Below are positions 1 through 7,467 of a DNA stretch of 38,237 nt, in pieces; the first letter of the stretch is position 1, and every line of letters starts with the position of its first letter. Location: contig JANXZN010000267.1 of NCBI GenBank assembly GCA_025355545.1, forward strand, positions 1 through 38,237, given 5' to 3'. Made by a program: the position numbers and the translations under genes. Source of the stretch: Rhizobacter sp. (lineage in GTDB: Bacteria > Pseudomonadota > Gammaproteobacteria > Burkholderiales > Burkholderiaceae_C). Below the pieces are notes generated by a model that made no database searches, was not told the DNA's origin, and saw nothing but the letters and a program-made list of their open reading frames with translations.

Positions 1-665
1 GTCTGCTCGAGCAGCGCGAGCTTGATCAGCTTGGACATGCCCGCCACCTCGGCCTTCAGCACGAAGGTCGTCGCACCCGCCTCGAGGACGCAATGTCCGG
101 GGTAGTACTTGGTGCTGCCGCCACCCAGTTCGTCGGCGAGCATCTTGCGTCGCGCCGGCGGGATCGGCTTGCGCGACAGCATCACCACCACCTGCTTGCC
201 GCTCTTGGCCACCAGCGCCTGCATCGTCACGCCCCTGGCCACCTGTAGCAGCAACGGCTTGAGCTTGGTCGTCAGCAGACCGGACGGGTCTTCGTCGTCG
301 CCCTCGCCGTCGCCTTTCTTCGCCGCTTCGGCTTGCGTTTTTTTCTCCGCCTCGGCCTTGGCCTTGGCTGCCTTGTCGGCCTCGGCCTTGGCCTTCGCGA
401 CCTCACGTGTCGCGGCCTCTGCCGCCGCCGTCAGCTCGTCGAGATACTTGCCCGCCGCAGGCGCAGTCTTCTTGTCCTTCTGCAATTGACCTGCGAGCTT
501 GATCGCGTCGTCGAGCAGCTTCAGCGCGTCGTCATGCTTGTCGTCGTCGACTCGCTTGAGATCCGGCAGCTTCTTCAGCAGGCTCAGCAGGCCGTTGTCC
601 TTGACGTTGTTCTTGGCCGCGATGTCTTTCCAGCCGCTGTCACTCAGGAACTTGGAGTTGCTCAT
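1..665 (-). CDS. Uncharacterised protein, 3'-truncated by window edge (MSNSKFLSDSGWKDIAAKNNVKDNGLLSLLKKLPDLKRVDDDKHDDALKLLDDAIKLAG...KLIKLALLEQT...)
   Basis: My reverse-strand translation from the ATG at 665 is open to base 1. It is absent from the ORF track, probably because it runs off the edge. The N-terminus resembles that of the neighbouring 824..1669 gene (SGWK...K..V.DN.L...DDKH...LE.LD). Contains a Lys/Ala/Glu-rich segment. Confidence 0.8.
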   Translation of the reverse strand, partial: MSNSKFLSDSGWKDIAAKNNVKDNGLLSLLKKLPDLKRVDDDKHDDALKLLDDAIKLAGQLQKDKKTAPAAGKYLDELTAAAEAATREVAKAKAEADKAAKAKAEAEKKTQAEAAKKGDGEGDDEDPSGLLTTKLKPLLLQVARGVTMQALVAKSGKQVVVMLSRKPIPPARRKMLADELGGGSTKYYPGHCVLEAGATTFVLKAEVAGMSKLIKLALLEQ

Positions 666-718
666 ACTTTTTCCTTCGTCTTGTGACGCTAACGCGACTG
701 CAGGCCACCTCGCCAGAT

Positions 719-826
719 CTACTTGAAATCCTTGACGGTCGGGAACCCGTACTTGACCTCCCATTCGACCTTAAGCTTCGAGGCCGCGCCTGTACGGTGT
801 AGTGCCGCAGCAGAACGCGGCGCTCA
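719..826 (-). pseudogene. In-frame continuation beyond the stop of 824..1669 encoding ...ASKLKVEWEVKYGFPTVKDFK*, a residual C-terminal coding segment
   Basis: Reading through the TGA at 824-826 in the same frame gives a protein-like tail ending at TAG (719-721). The adjacent frame also contains protein-like PVTERRVLLRHYTVQA, suggesting compensating indels. Confidence 0.4.
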
Positions 827-1669
827 GTAACCGGCCGAGTACAGGTGCGAACTATCTTTGGCGAGGTTGCCCACGTGCGTGACGAATTCATCCACCGAGG
901 GCCCGAAGGCGCTGCCCCCGCCGACGGCATCGCCGGCGCTCTGCACACGGGACATCTCGTTGATCGAGTAGAGGATTTGGCCGTCCATCCACGTCAGGAA
1001 TGTCACCAGATCCTTGTCAGGGCAGCCCTTGCGGCAGGCGTTGTTGAGCGACGCTTCGAATGGGAAAATCTGCCAGTCACCGTGACCAGAATCGCCTTTG
1101 AAAGGGAGCTTGCCATTCGTTGCCTTCGTCATCTTGCGCCGTTCCTCTTGACCGGTGTGGAACTGCACAAAATGCGCCGCGGCCTCGTAGTTGTAGAACC
1201 AAAGTGACTTGTAGCCACTGCTGCCTTTCTTCGCCGCGATGGCCATCACCTTGCGCAGCCGGCCGCCGGCCGAGCCGGAGATCGTCTGCGCGACCGTGAC
1301 AAGGCGATCGAGCATCGGTGGCTCGGGCGCTTTCGATTGCGCCGCGCCCTTGTCCTTGGCAGCTTCGATCAGCTTGCGCTCGGCCTTGCTTGCCTCCATC
1401 ACCTCGGTGAGGTAGTCGATCGCTGAAGTCAGGTTCTTCGCCACCTCGGGCTTGGCCTTCTGCGCCTTGGCGGTCTTGACGCCATCGGTCAGCAGCGTCT
1501 TCAGCTTGCTGGCCAGCGTGTCGACCGAGTCGAGCGCCTCGAGTCGCTCCTTGTGCTTGTCGTCGGCGAGCTTCTCGTAAGCGGCCAGGGCCCGCTGCAG
1601 GTTATTGTCGGTGACCTTGAACTTCTGCACGACGGCCTTCCAGCCGCTTTCGGTGAGGTACTTGTCCAT
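824..1669 (-). CDS. Uncharacterised protein (MDKYLTESGWKAVVQKFKVTDNNLQRALAAYEKLADDKH...), paralogous N-terminus to 1..665; 3' end possibly frameshifted
   Basis: Long ORF. The start was chosen at MDKYLTESGWK because it aligns with MSNSKFLSDSGWK of the downstream gene. The region upstream in the 824..1834 ORF looks non-coding. Confidence 0.75.
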   Translation of the reverse strand: MDKYLTESGWKAVVQKFKVTDNNLQRALAAYEKLADDKHKERLEALDSVDTLASKLKTLLTDGVKTAKAQKAKPEVAKNLTSAIDYLTEVMEASKAERKLIEAAKDKGAAQSKAPEPPMLDRLVTVAQTISGSAGGRLRKVMAIAAKKGSSGYKSLWFYNYEAAAHFVQFHTGQEERRKMTKATNGKLPFKGDSGHGDWQIFPFEASLNNACRKGCPDKDLVTFLTWMDGQILYSINEMSRVQSAGDAVGGGSAFGPSVDEFVTHVGNLAKDSSHLYSAGY

Positions 1670-1905
1670 GGCAATCGTTCCTCGTGGGGTGGGTGACTTC
1701 CTTTGCTCCGATGCCGGCAAGCTGTTGCCCGCATAGCCACAAGTGTGTCGCAGTCGCGGTTGTGGGTCTATAGGCACACTTGGGGGGCGGAGCTTGGCTG
1801 ACGCCACCTGATCAACGTCCGGTGCGCGACGCAATTCCTCAGTCCTGGGGATGTCGACACGGCGCGCGACGAAGACAATGCGAGCCGACCGACATGGGAG
1901 AAGCC

Positions 1906-2820
1906 ATGAGCAGCAGCAACCAGACCCATAAAGTGTCCAAGGGTGAGACGCTCGACGGCATTGCGAGAAAATATCGCGCCGACCCGAAGACTCTCTGGAA
2001 GGCGGCGGAGAACAAAGCCTTAGTGACCAAGCGTGGCAAACCAGAGGGGCTGTTGCCGGGGGACGTGATCGTCATTCCGCCAAGCGAAAAGGAGTTGAAG
2101 GAGGCGACACAGAAGCTCGAACAACTGCGCAAGATGCGCGACGCTGCCGGCAAGCTGCTGGATGTGCTCGAGAAAGAGGATCAGCGCACCCAAAGGCGCA
2201 TCAAGGTCTACAGCGAGCTGATCGTCGACAACCGCAAGTCGACGATCGAAGTCGTCGGCGAACTGAAGAAGACGCTCGCTGACATGAAGGGTTGGGCCGA
2301 CGGTGTCGGTGCCGCGGCCACTGTGGCGCACATTACCGCCTCGATGACGCAGATTTGCGCCAAAGGCATGCAGGCGACCAAGCTCAGCGGGGCGACGCTC
2401 GAGGAAATGAACAAGGAGCTGACCAAGGACGTTCTGATGCTGCCGGCCGATCAGCTCAAGGACGTGGGCATCAAGGTCACTGGCCAGCTCAAGGAACGGG
2501 CCGATTCGCCACTGGGGTACATCGGCATCGTGGCCAATTCGTGGGAGAAGATGATGGCGCCTTCTTTCTGGGCCAACACTTTCGTGCAGATCACGCAGAA
2601 CGGCAAGAGCTGGTCGGACGCCGTGGCCATGGATGTCGGCGAGGACATTCAGGAGCGCATCAAGAGCGTCGTCGCCGAGGGCATGAATCAGGTGCAGAGG
2701 CTGGATCAGCAGCTGGCCTCGGCACGCAGCCAGCAGGCGGAGAACCGAACGCTGACGGCCGAGTGCCAAGCTCGAATCAAGTGGTGTGAGCAAGAGGCCA
2801 CCAAATTCTCGGTGTGCTGA
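1906..2820 (+). CDS. LysM-like domain protein with long coiled-coil/helical C-terminal region
   Basis: N-terminus THKVSKGETLDGIARKYRADPKTLWKAAENKAL...GLLPGDVIVIPP matches the LysM pattern. ATG at 1906 follows a GGGAGAA-like ribosome-binding region. Confidence 0.8.
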   Translation: MSSSNQTHKVSKGETLDGIARKYRADPKTLWKAAENKALVTKRGKPEGLLPGDVIVIPPSEKELKEATQKLEQLRKMRDAAGKLLDVLEKEDQRTQRRIKVYSELIVDNRKSTIEVVGELKKTLADMKGWADGVGAAATVAHITASMTQICAKGMQATKLSGATLEEMNKELTKDVLMLPADQLKDVGIKVTGQLKERADSPLGYIGIVANSWEKMMAPSFWANTFVQITQNGKSWSDAVAMDVGEDIQERIKSVVAEGMNQVQRLDQQLASARSQQAENRTLTAECQARIKWCEQEATKFSVC

Positions 2821-2906
2821 CGGGTCAGCGCAATGGCTCACTGGTTGTTGCACGGGGATGGCAGACGACCGGTGCGCGTACGGGTCGCCGCCAGCGCCGT
2901 CGGGAG

Positions 2907-3313
2907 TTACAGGGTCTTGCTGTCCGCCTTCATCAGCGCGACGGCCTTGTCTATCGCGGCCGAACCGCGTCCTCGACCATGCGATCGACGTCCGCCTGCA
3001 CGAGTTTCGCCGCATTGACCTTCCCTTTCGCACTGTTCGGCGGCTTGCTGGCATGCAGGAACTTCTTGCTGCCCTGCTTGATCTGCACGATCACGCCGCA
3101 ACCCGCGTCGAGTTCCTGGGACTTGTTGTCGAGCGTCACGGTCAGGTTGAGATCGACCGACCAATAGCGGGCCTGCTTGTCCTTGGGCACCTCGAGCGCG
3201 AATTCCGCCTTGAGAGCGCTCTCGGCCACGCGCCCCGCGGTTTTCATCACCCCGGCCTCGAACTTCTTGTCGAACACCTTGCCCTTGACGACATCCACTT
3301 CAGCACAGGTCAT
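2907..3313 (-). pseudogene. Uncharacterised ~135-aa protein, apparently split by a single-base frameshift near 2961-2965
   Basis: The frame from MTCAEVDVVKGKVF... ends ...VQADVDRMVEDAVRPR*. The overlapping frame immediately continues with protein-like AAIDKAVALMKADSKTL* (ends 2907). One extra base in ggc|cgaacc restores one ORF. Confidence 0.6.
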
Positions 3314-3471
3314 GGCGGCGCTCCTACGCATGATGGTGTGTCGCGAGCCTAGCGCATTGCGGCCGCCAAGGGAATTCGATCGCTATGGGATCGCGCTTGC
3401 GCGGTCCGGTCCGCCTGCGTACATTGGGAAGCGTCCGACCGGCACCTCATAGCCAACCGAGGAGAGAGCAC

Positions 3472-4272
3472 ATGGGTTCGCTCAGCGCAGCGGCAATCAA
3501 TGCACGCAAGATCTTCCTGGCCAAGGTCAAGCCGAGTGCGGACGAGACCATCAAGAGGAACCAGGACATGTTCGATTCGGTCAAGATGAGCGTTTTCGAG
3601 ACCGACACCCTGATCGAGAAAGCGCAGGTCGCCCCGATCGAGCTCCACGTCACAAAGGTCAAGGCGCTGACTGCCAAGGTCGAGGCGAGCATCGTGGCCC
3701 TCGACGGCTGCCTGGCCAAGGTCAAGACTTTCGCCAAAGAGAACAAGGGCGTGCTCGCCGAGCTCGACGATGTCACCAAGGTCGACGACGCTCTGGCCGA
3801 AGAACGGCGCAAGGCGACGACGCGCATCCCGGCGCTCAAATCGTCGCAGAGCAAGGCCGAGAAGGCCCTGAAGGACGTCGCCGGAAGCCGCTCGGAGCTC
3901 AACGCGCAGTGGGCCGTGATCGAGAGCGATGCGCGCAAGGCGCACCAGGAGGTGCTGGCCGAGGTCAAGAAGGTCTACGGGTACCGCGACCAGGCGAGTG
4001 CCGCGGCCAAGTCGAAGGACGCCAAGGCGCTCGCCGACGCGAAGAGCAAGGCCGAGATGATGCCCAACCCATACCTGTCCGAGTGGCCGACCAAGATGAA
4101 GAAGAAGCTCGCCGACTTCGCTGCCCGCTACGAAAAGCAGCCCACGGTGGACAAGACCGTGCTGGACCAGCTCGCGCACGACAAGACCGAGCTGAACGGG
4201 GTGCTGGAGCGCGTCGCGCTGAACGCCAAGCTCATTGAAAGCGTGAAGCGCGAGATCGCCGGTCAGAAGTAG
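3472..4272 (+). CDS. Uncharacterised Lys/Ala-rich, predicted coiled-coil protein (MGSLSAAAINARKIFLAKVKPSADETIKRNQDMFDSV...)
   Basis: ORF of 266 aa preceded by GAGGAGAGAGCAC. Confidence 0.75.
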   Translation: MGSLSAAAINARKIFLAKVKPSADETIKRNQDMFDSVKMSVFETDTLIEKAQVAPIELHVTKVKALTAKVEASIVALDGCLAKVKTFAKENKGVLAELDDVTKVDDALAEERRKATTRIPALKSSQSKAEKALKDVAGSRSELNAQWAVIESDARKAHQEVLAEVKKVYGYRDQASAAAKSKDAKALADAKSKAEMMPNPYLSEWPTKMKKKLADFAARYEKQPTVDKTVLDQLAHDKTELNGVLERVALNAKLIESVKREIAGQK

Positions 4273-4362
4273 GCCAGCGGCCACCGGCACGCTGGACGGC
4301 AACCACGCGGCAGGGCATATTCATTCCGTTCGCGAGTCCCATTTCAACCGAGGAGCACTCCG

Positions 4363-4797
4363 ATGGCAGCCGACCAGCCCAGCGACAAGGACATCAAGAA
4401 GGCGACACAGCAACTCAAGGATATCCGGGCATTCCTGAAGGAACTCGAGGACGCGGGTATCGAGGTCCCACCGGCGCTGAAGAAATCGCTCAATCGCCTG
4501 CAGGTAGCGCTTAACACTGCCGAGGATCTCGGTGCCGCGTTCGACGAGGCGAGCAAGGCCCTGGCGACACTGGAGAGCGACCTGATGAGCGCGTGTTCGA
4601 AGGTCGACGCCGAGATGCGGGGTGTCTGCGAAGCTCAGGTGACCCGGCAGTGGCAGGCCCGCTCGGTGAAGTTCACCCTCGACTACAAGAATCCCGACTC
4701 GGTGAGCGCGGGCTTCATCAAGAAGACGGTGCAGCGCTACACCCCGGGCCTGATCTGCAAGCACTGGGATTACTGCAAGAAGCAGGCAGGCAAGTAG
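4363..4797 (+). CDS. Uncharacterised 144-aa protein (MAADQPSDKDIKKATQQLKDIRAFLKELEDAG...)
   Basis: ORF preceded by GAGGAGCACTCCG; gene is collinear with 3472..4272. Confidence 0.75.
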   Translation: MAADQPSDKDIKKATQQLKDIRAFLKELEDAGIEVPPALKKSLNRLQVALNTAEDLGAAFDEASKALATLESDLMSACSKVDAEMRGVCEAQVTRQWQARSVKFTLDYKNPDSVSAGFIKKTVQRYTPGLICKHWDYCKKQAGK

Positions 4798-4886
4798 TCC
4801 TGCGGTCGGGTTCAGCGGGCGCTCGGCGGCAGCGCTCGATGTTCGCCGTGCAGCATCGGCACGAGTTCGCGCCCGAGCCTCGCGCG

Positions 4887-6758
4887 CTATCCCAATGACT
4901 TGAGCAGTGCCGCCAGTTCGGGGTCCATCGGCGCCGGTGCCGCCGGTTCGTCCGCGGTCGGCCCCTCCGCAGTCGGCTCGTCGAGGCCTGCCAGCAGCGT
5001 GGCCAGTTCGTTGTCAGGCGTGTCTGCCTCGACAGCGGAGGCCCGAGGCGCTGGCTCTTCGACAACACCCCCGGATTCCGCCGTTCCATCCGTCGGTTCG
5101 TCTGCCGGTTCATCCGACGCTTCTTTCGACGCTTCTTCCGGCGCCTCCTCCGCAGGCTCATCTGTCGGTTCATCTGCCGCCGCCGGCACCCCGCTGCTGG
5201 CCTTGCACACCATGGGCGTCACGTCGGCGTCGACCTGCGTACCTGCGGTATTGATCTTCGATTGCACCGCGAAGCGCGTCTCGCCCGACACCCTTCGCGG
5301 CGTCGCGCTCGCAGTCGCCAGGCCGTCGCCGTTGATCGCTTCGAGCCCGCTGAAGCGCACCAGCGCTTCTCCCTTGTGCGCCATCACTGCGTTGATGCCG
5401 ACCTCGCGCAGCAGCGAGGCCACGTTGGTCGAGATCATCCGGTCCGTGCAAGGCAGCGCGACGGAATCGCCGTCGTCGTCGACGTAGTGGTGGAACGGCA
5501 GGTCATCGATAGTGAGCGGCGCGCCGCGCTGGGCCAGCACGGTCAGCGCCAGCAGCGCCGGGTGGCCCCAGAGCATGCCGCGCAAACCGGCTTCGCGGCT
5601 GAACTCCTCAAAGGCGAAGGACGAGATTGGGTCGCTCTTCTTGCCGTACGGATGACGCAGCAGGAAGCGGGGCCCCAACAGACCGAGGAACGACGCCGCA
5701 GGCAGCTCGCGCAGCGCCGCAAACGCTTCGCGCACGAGACGATGTGGCAGTTCCTTCCGATCGGCAAACGGGTCGGTGTTGATGCCGGTAAGAAGCGACG
5801 CATTCGCATGCGAGGCGATCTGCGCGGCGCGGCCGAGCAGTTCGGCGTGCGGCGGCGTTGCGTCGAACTGGTAGCAACCGGCGACATAGGTGTAGCCACC
5901 GTCAGCATGCTGCGACGGCGTCTCGACGAGCAGCTTGTACAGCCCGGTGTCACAGAGGTCCTGCGCCCCGCTGAGATCGGCAGCAAATTCCTCCGCGCTG
6001 ATGTCGAACAGGTGCACCTGCAACTGGTGGCCGGTCTCGAGCCGGCGCAGCACGAAGTCGACGCCGCGCCAGAGCGATTCGATGTTCTGGAAGTCGGCGT
6101 GGTGCAGCAACGCACGCATCGCATCGCTCAAGCCCGCATCGACGGCGGCGACGAGCGTGTCTTTGTTCGGGCTCGCCGCCGCGTGCACGAACGGTCCGAC
6201 GACGCGCCGCAGCAGGCCTGCGACCGCGTCGTCACGCCGGGCGAGGCTCGTCGGGCGGCCGGTCAGCCTCGCAAAGTCGTCGAGCGTCGCGCCGCGTGAC
6301 GGTGCGCCGCCGCGAGCGCCCGCCCTGCGCGCGATGCTCGACGCGCGCGGACCCGCGTTCTCGGCCCACGCCATGACCTCGGCCGCCGCGGCGGCAAACT
6401 GACTCGTCTGGTTCAAGCGCTTGCGCAGCGCCGCGAGTTCGGCGAACAGAGGCACGCCCGCGTAGATCGTGTCGGGATGGAACGCATCGAGATCCGCGAG
6501 CTCGATCGCCACCGGCGCGCCATCCGCGCCCAGCGGCAGGGTCAACGAGAGCTGCAGCCGCTGCATCGCGTCCTCGAGGGTATCGAACTCGACGTTCAAC
6601 GGCTTGCGCTTGCCGAGATCCGCACCCGTCTGCAGCCGTCCGTGACTGGCGCCGGCGCCGAAGTCGCCGAGAATGGCGATGCGCAGTGGGCGCTTGGCAT
6701 TCCATGACGGCGCCTCGGCTGAAAGGCTGCCGAAATCGGGGGAGTAGCTGTCGCTCAT
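4887..6758 (-). CDS. TssB-TssC (VipA-VipB) fusion-like T6SS sheath-related protein with acidic DEP-rich C-terminal tail
   Basis: N-terminal region RPLRIAILGDFGAG...KPLNVEFDTLEDAMQRLQLSL...IELADLDAFHPDTIYAGVPLFAELAALRKRLNQ has the TssB layout. The following DFQNIESLWRGVDFVLRRLETG...LYKLLVETPS...Y.FDATPPHAELLGRAAQIASHANASLLTG aligns by eye with TssC DFQKLESAWRGLHYMVNNTET...LFKKLYEEEY...YHFDHSPPDVELLGEMAKIAASAHCPFITG encoded at 31753..33243. Start set at MSDSYSPDFG. Confidence 0.8.
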   Translation of the reverse strand: MSDSYSPDFGSLSAEAPSWNAKRPLRIAILGDFGAGASHGRLQTGADLGKRKPLNVEFDTLEDAMQRLQLSLTLPLGADGAPVAIELADLDAFHPDTIYAGVPLFAELAALRKRLNQTSQFAAAAAEVMAWAENAGPRASSIARRAGARGGAPSRGATLDDFARLTGRPTSLARRDDAVAGLLRRVVGPFVHAAASPNKDTLVAAVDAGLSDAMRALLHHADFQNIESLWRGVDFVLRRLETGHQLQVHLFDISAEEFAADLSGAQDLCDTGLYKLLVETPSQHADGGYTYVAGCYQFDATPPHAELLGRAAQIASHANASLLTGINTDPFADRKELPHRLVREAFAALRELPAASFLGLLGPRFLLRHPYGKKSDPISSFAFEEFSREAGLRGMLWGHPALLALTVLAQRGAPLTIDDLPFHHYVDDDGDSVALPCTDRMISTNVASLLREVGINAVMAHKGEALVRFSGLEAINGDGLATASATPRRVSGETRFAVQSKINTAGTQVDADVTPMVCKASSGVPAAADEPTDEPAEEAPEEASKEASDEPADEPTDGTAESGGVVEEPAPRASAVEADTPDNELATLLAGLDEPTAEGPTADEPAAPAPMDPELAALLKSLG

Positions 6759-6790
6759 GGTTCGGCTCGCTCTCTGACGTTGAAACTCGG

Positions 6791-7354
6791 CTAGAGATGG
6801 CCGGCGAGCAGGCGGGCGAACGCGTCGGCTTCCGGCAACCCGGTTGCCGAGACGGGCGGGGACAACTGGCCCTCGCGCTCGCACCACCAGAGTGTCTGCC
6901 CTTCCTGCGGCCAGGCCGGTCCACTGTCGTTCGCGTCGTCGAGACCACCGAGCTCTGCATCGAGTCGCTCGGCATCCCAGTCGCCGTTCAGTGCCGCCAC
7001 GGCGACTTCCTCCAGCGACCGCAGCCAGGCCGCCGGCGCAACGTCCTCATGACGGCCGCGCGGACGAACAACGGTGAGCGGAAAGTAGCGGCCGACCCGA
7101 TCGACCGAGGGCATCAGCACGCCGGCATAGCCAGGGCTGAGTTCGAAGGGCACGCCGGCACCAAGCGCGAAACGCCTCACCGGGGCGGCCAGAAATGCGT
7201 CAAGCCAGGCCTCGTCGCTCTGGCGCCAATGGCCCAGGCCCGCGGCCAGCCAGCGATCCCATGGTTCGACGAACAGCGGTGGCAACCGGCGGCCCGCGAA
7301 GTCGCCCAGCGCCGGCAGCTTGCCGTACCAACCGGGTAGAACGGCAGCCGGCAT
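6791..7354 (-). CDS. tagF: TagF-like T6SS-associated protein (DUF2094 family)
   Basis: MPAAVLPGWYGKLPALGDFAGRRLPPLFVEPWDRWLAAGL...GVLMPSVDRVGRYFPLTVV matches the TagF N-terminal signature; adjacent to tssM. Start chosen at 7354. Confidence 0.85.
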   Translation of the reverse strand: MPAAVLPGWYGKLPALGDFAGRRLPPLFVEPWDRWLAAGLGHWRQSDEAWLDAFLAAPVRRFALGAGVPFELSPGYAGVLMPSVDRVGRYFPLTVVRPRGRHEDVAPAAWLRSLEEVAVAALNGDWDAERLDAELGGLDDANDSGPAWPQEGQTLWWCEREGQLSPPVSATGLPEADAFARLLAGHL

Positions 7355-7420
7355 GTCAGCGCCCGCCCGGCCGCCACAAGCCGCGAGGTCGCCCACTCTC
7401 GTGAACCAACGGCCCCGAGC

Positions 7421-7450
7421 GCCGCCGCGGGGGGCAGCGAACGAAGTGAG
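7421..7450. repeat. REP-like motif copy 1 (gccgccgcggggggcagcgaacgaagtgag)
   Basis: Shares ggggggcag-gaacgaagtga with 14406..14440; lies in the gap between tssM and tagF. Confidence 0.5.
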
Positions 7451-7467
7451 CTTGTGCGCAAACCATA

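Noticed and set aside
4798-4886. Terminator hairpin between the convergent 4363..4797 gene and the TssB-TssC fusion
   Set aside because: Only a weak 5-bp stem (gcgct-cggcggc-agcgc) with no T-tract; insufficient support.
5262-6299. 345-aa plus-strand ORF antisense to the TssB-TssC fusion
   Set aside because: Antisense shadow; no domain and biased composition.
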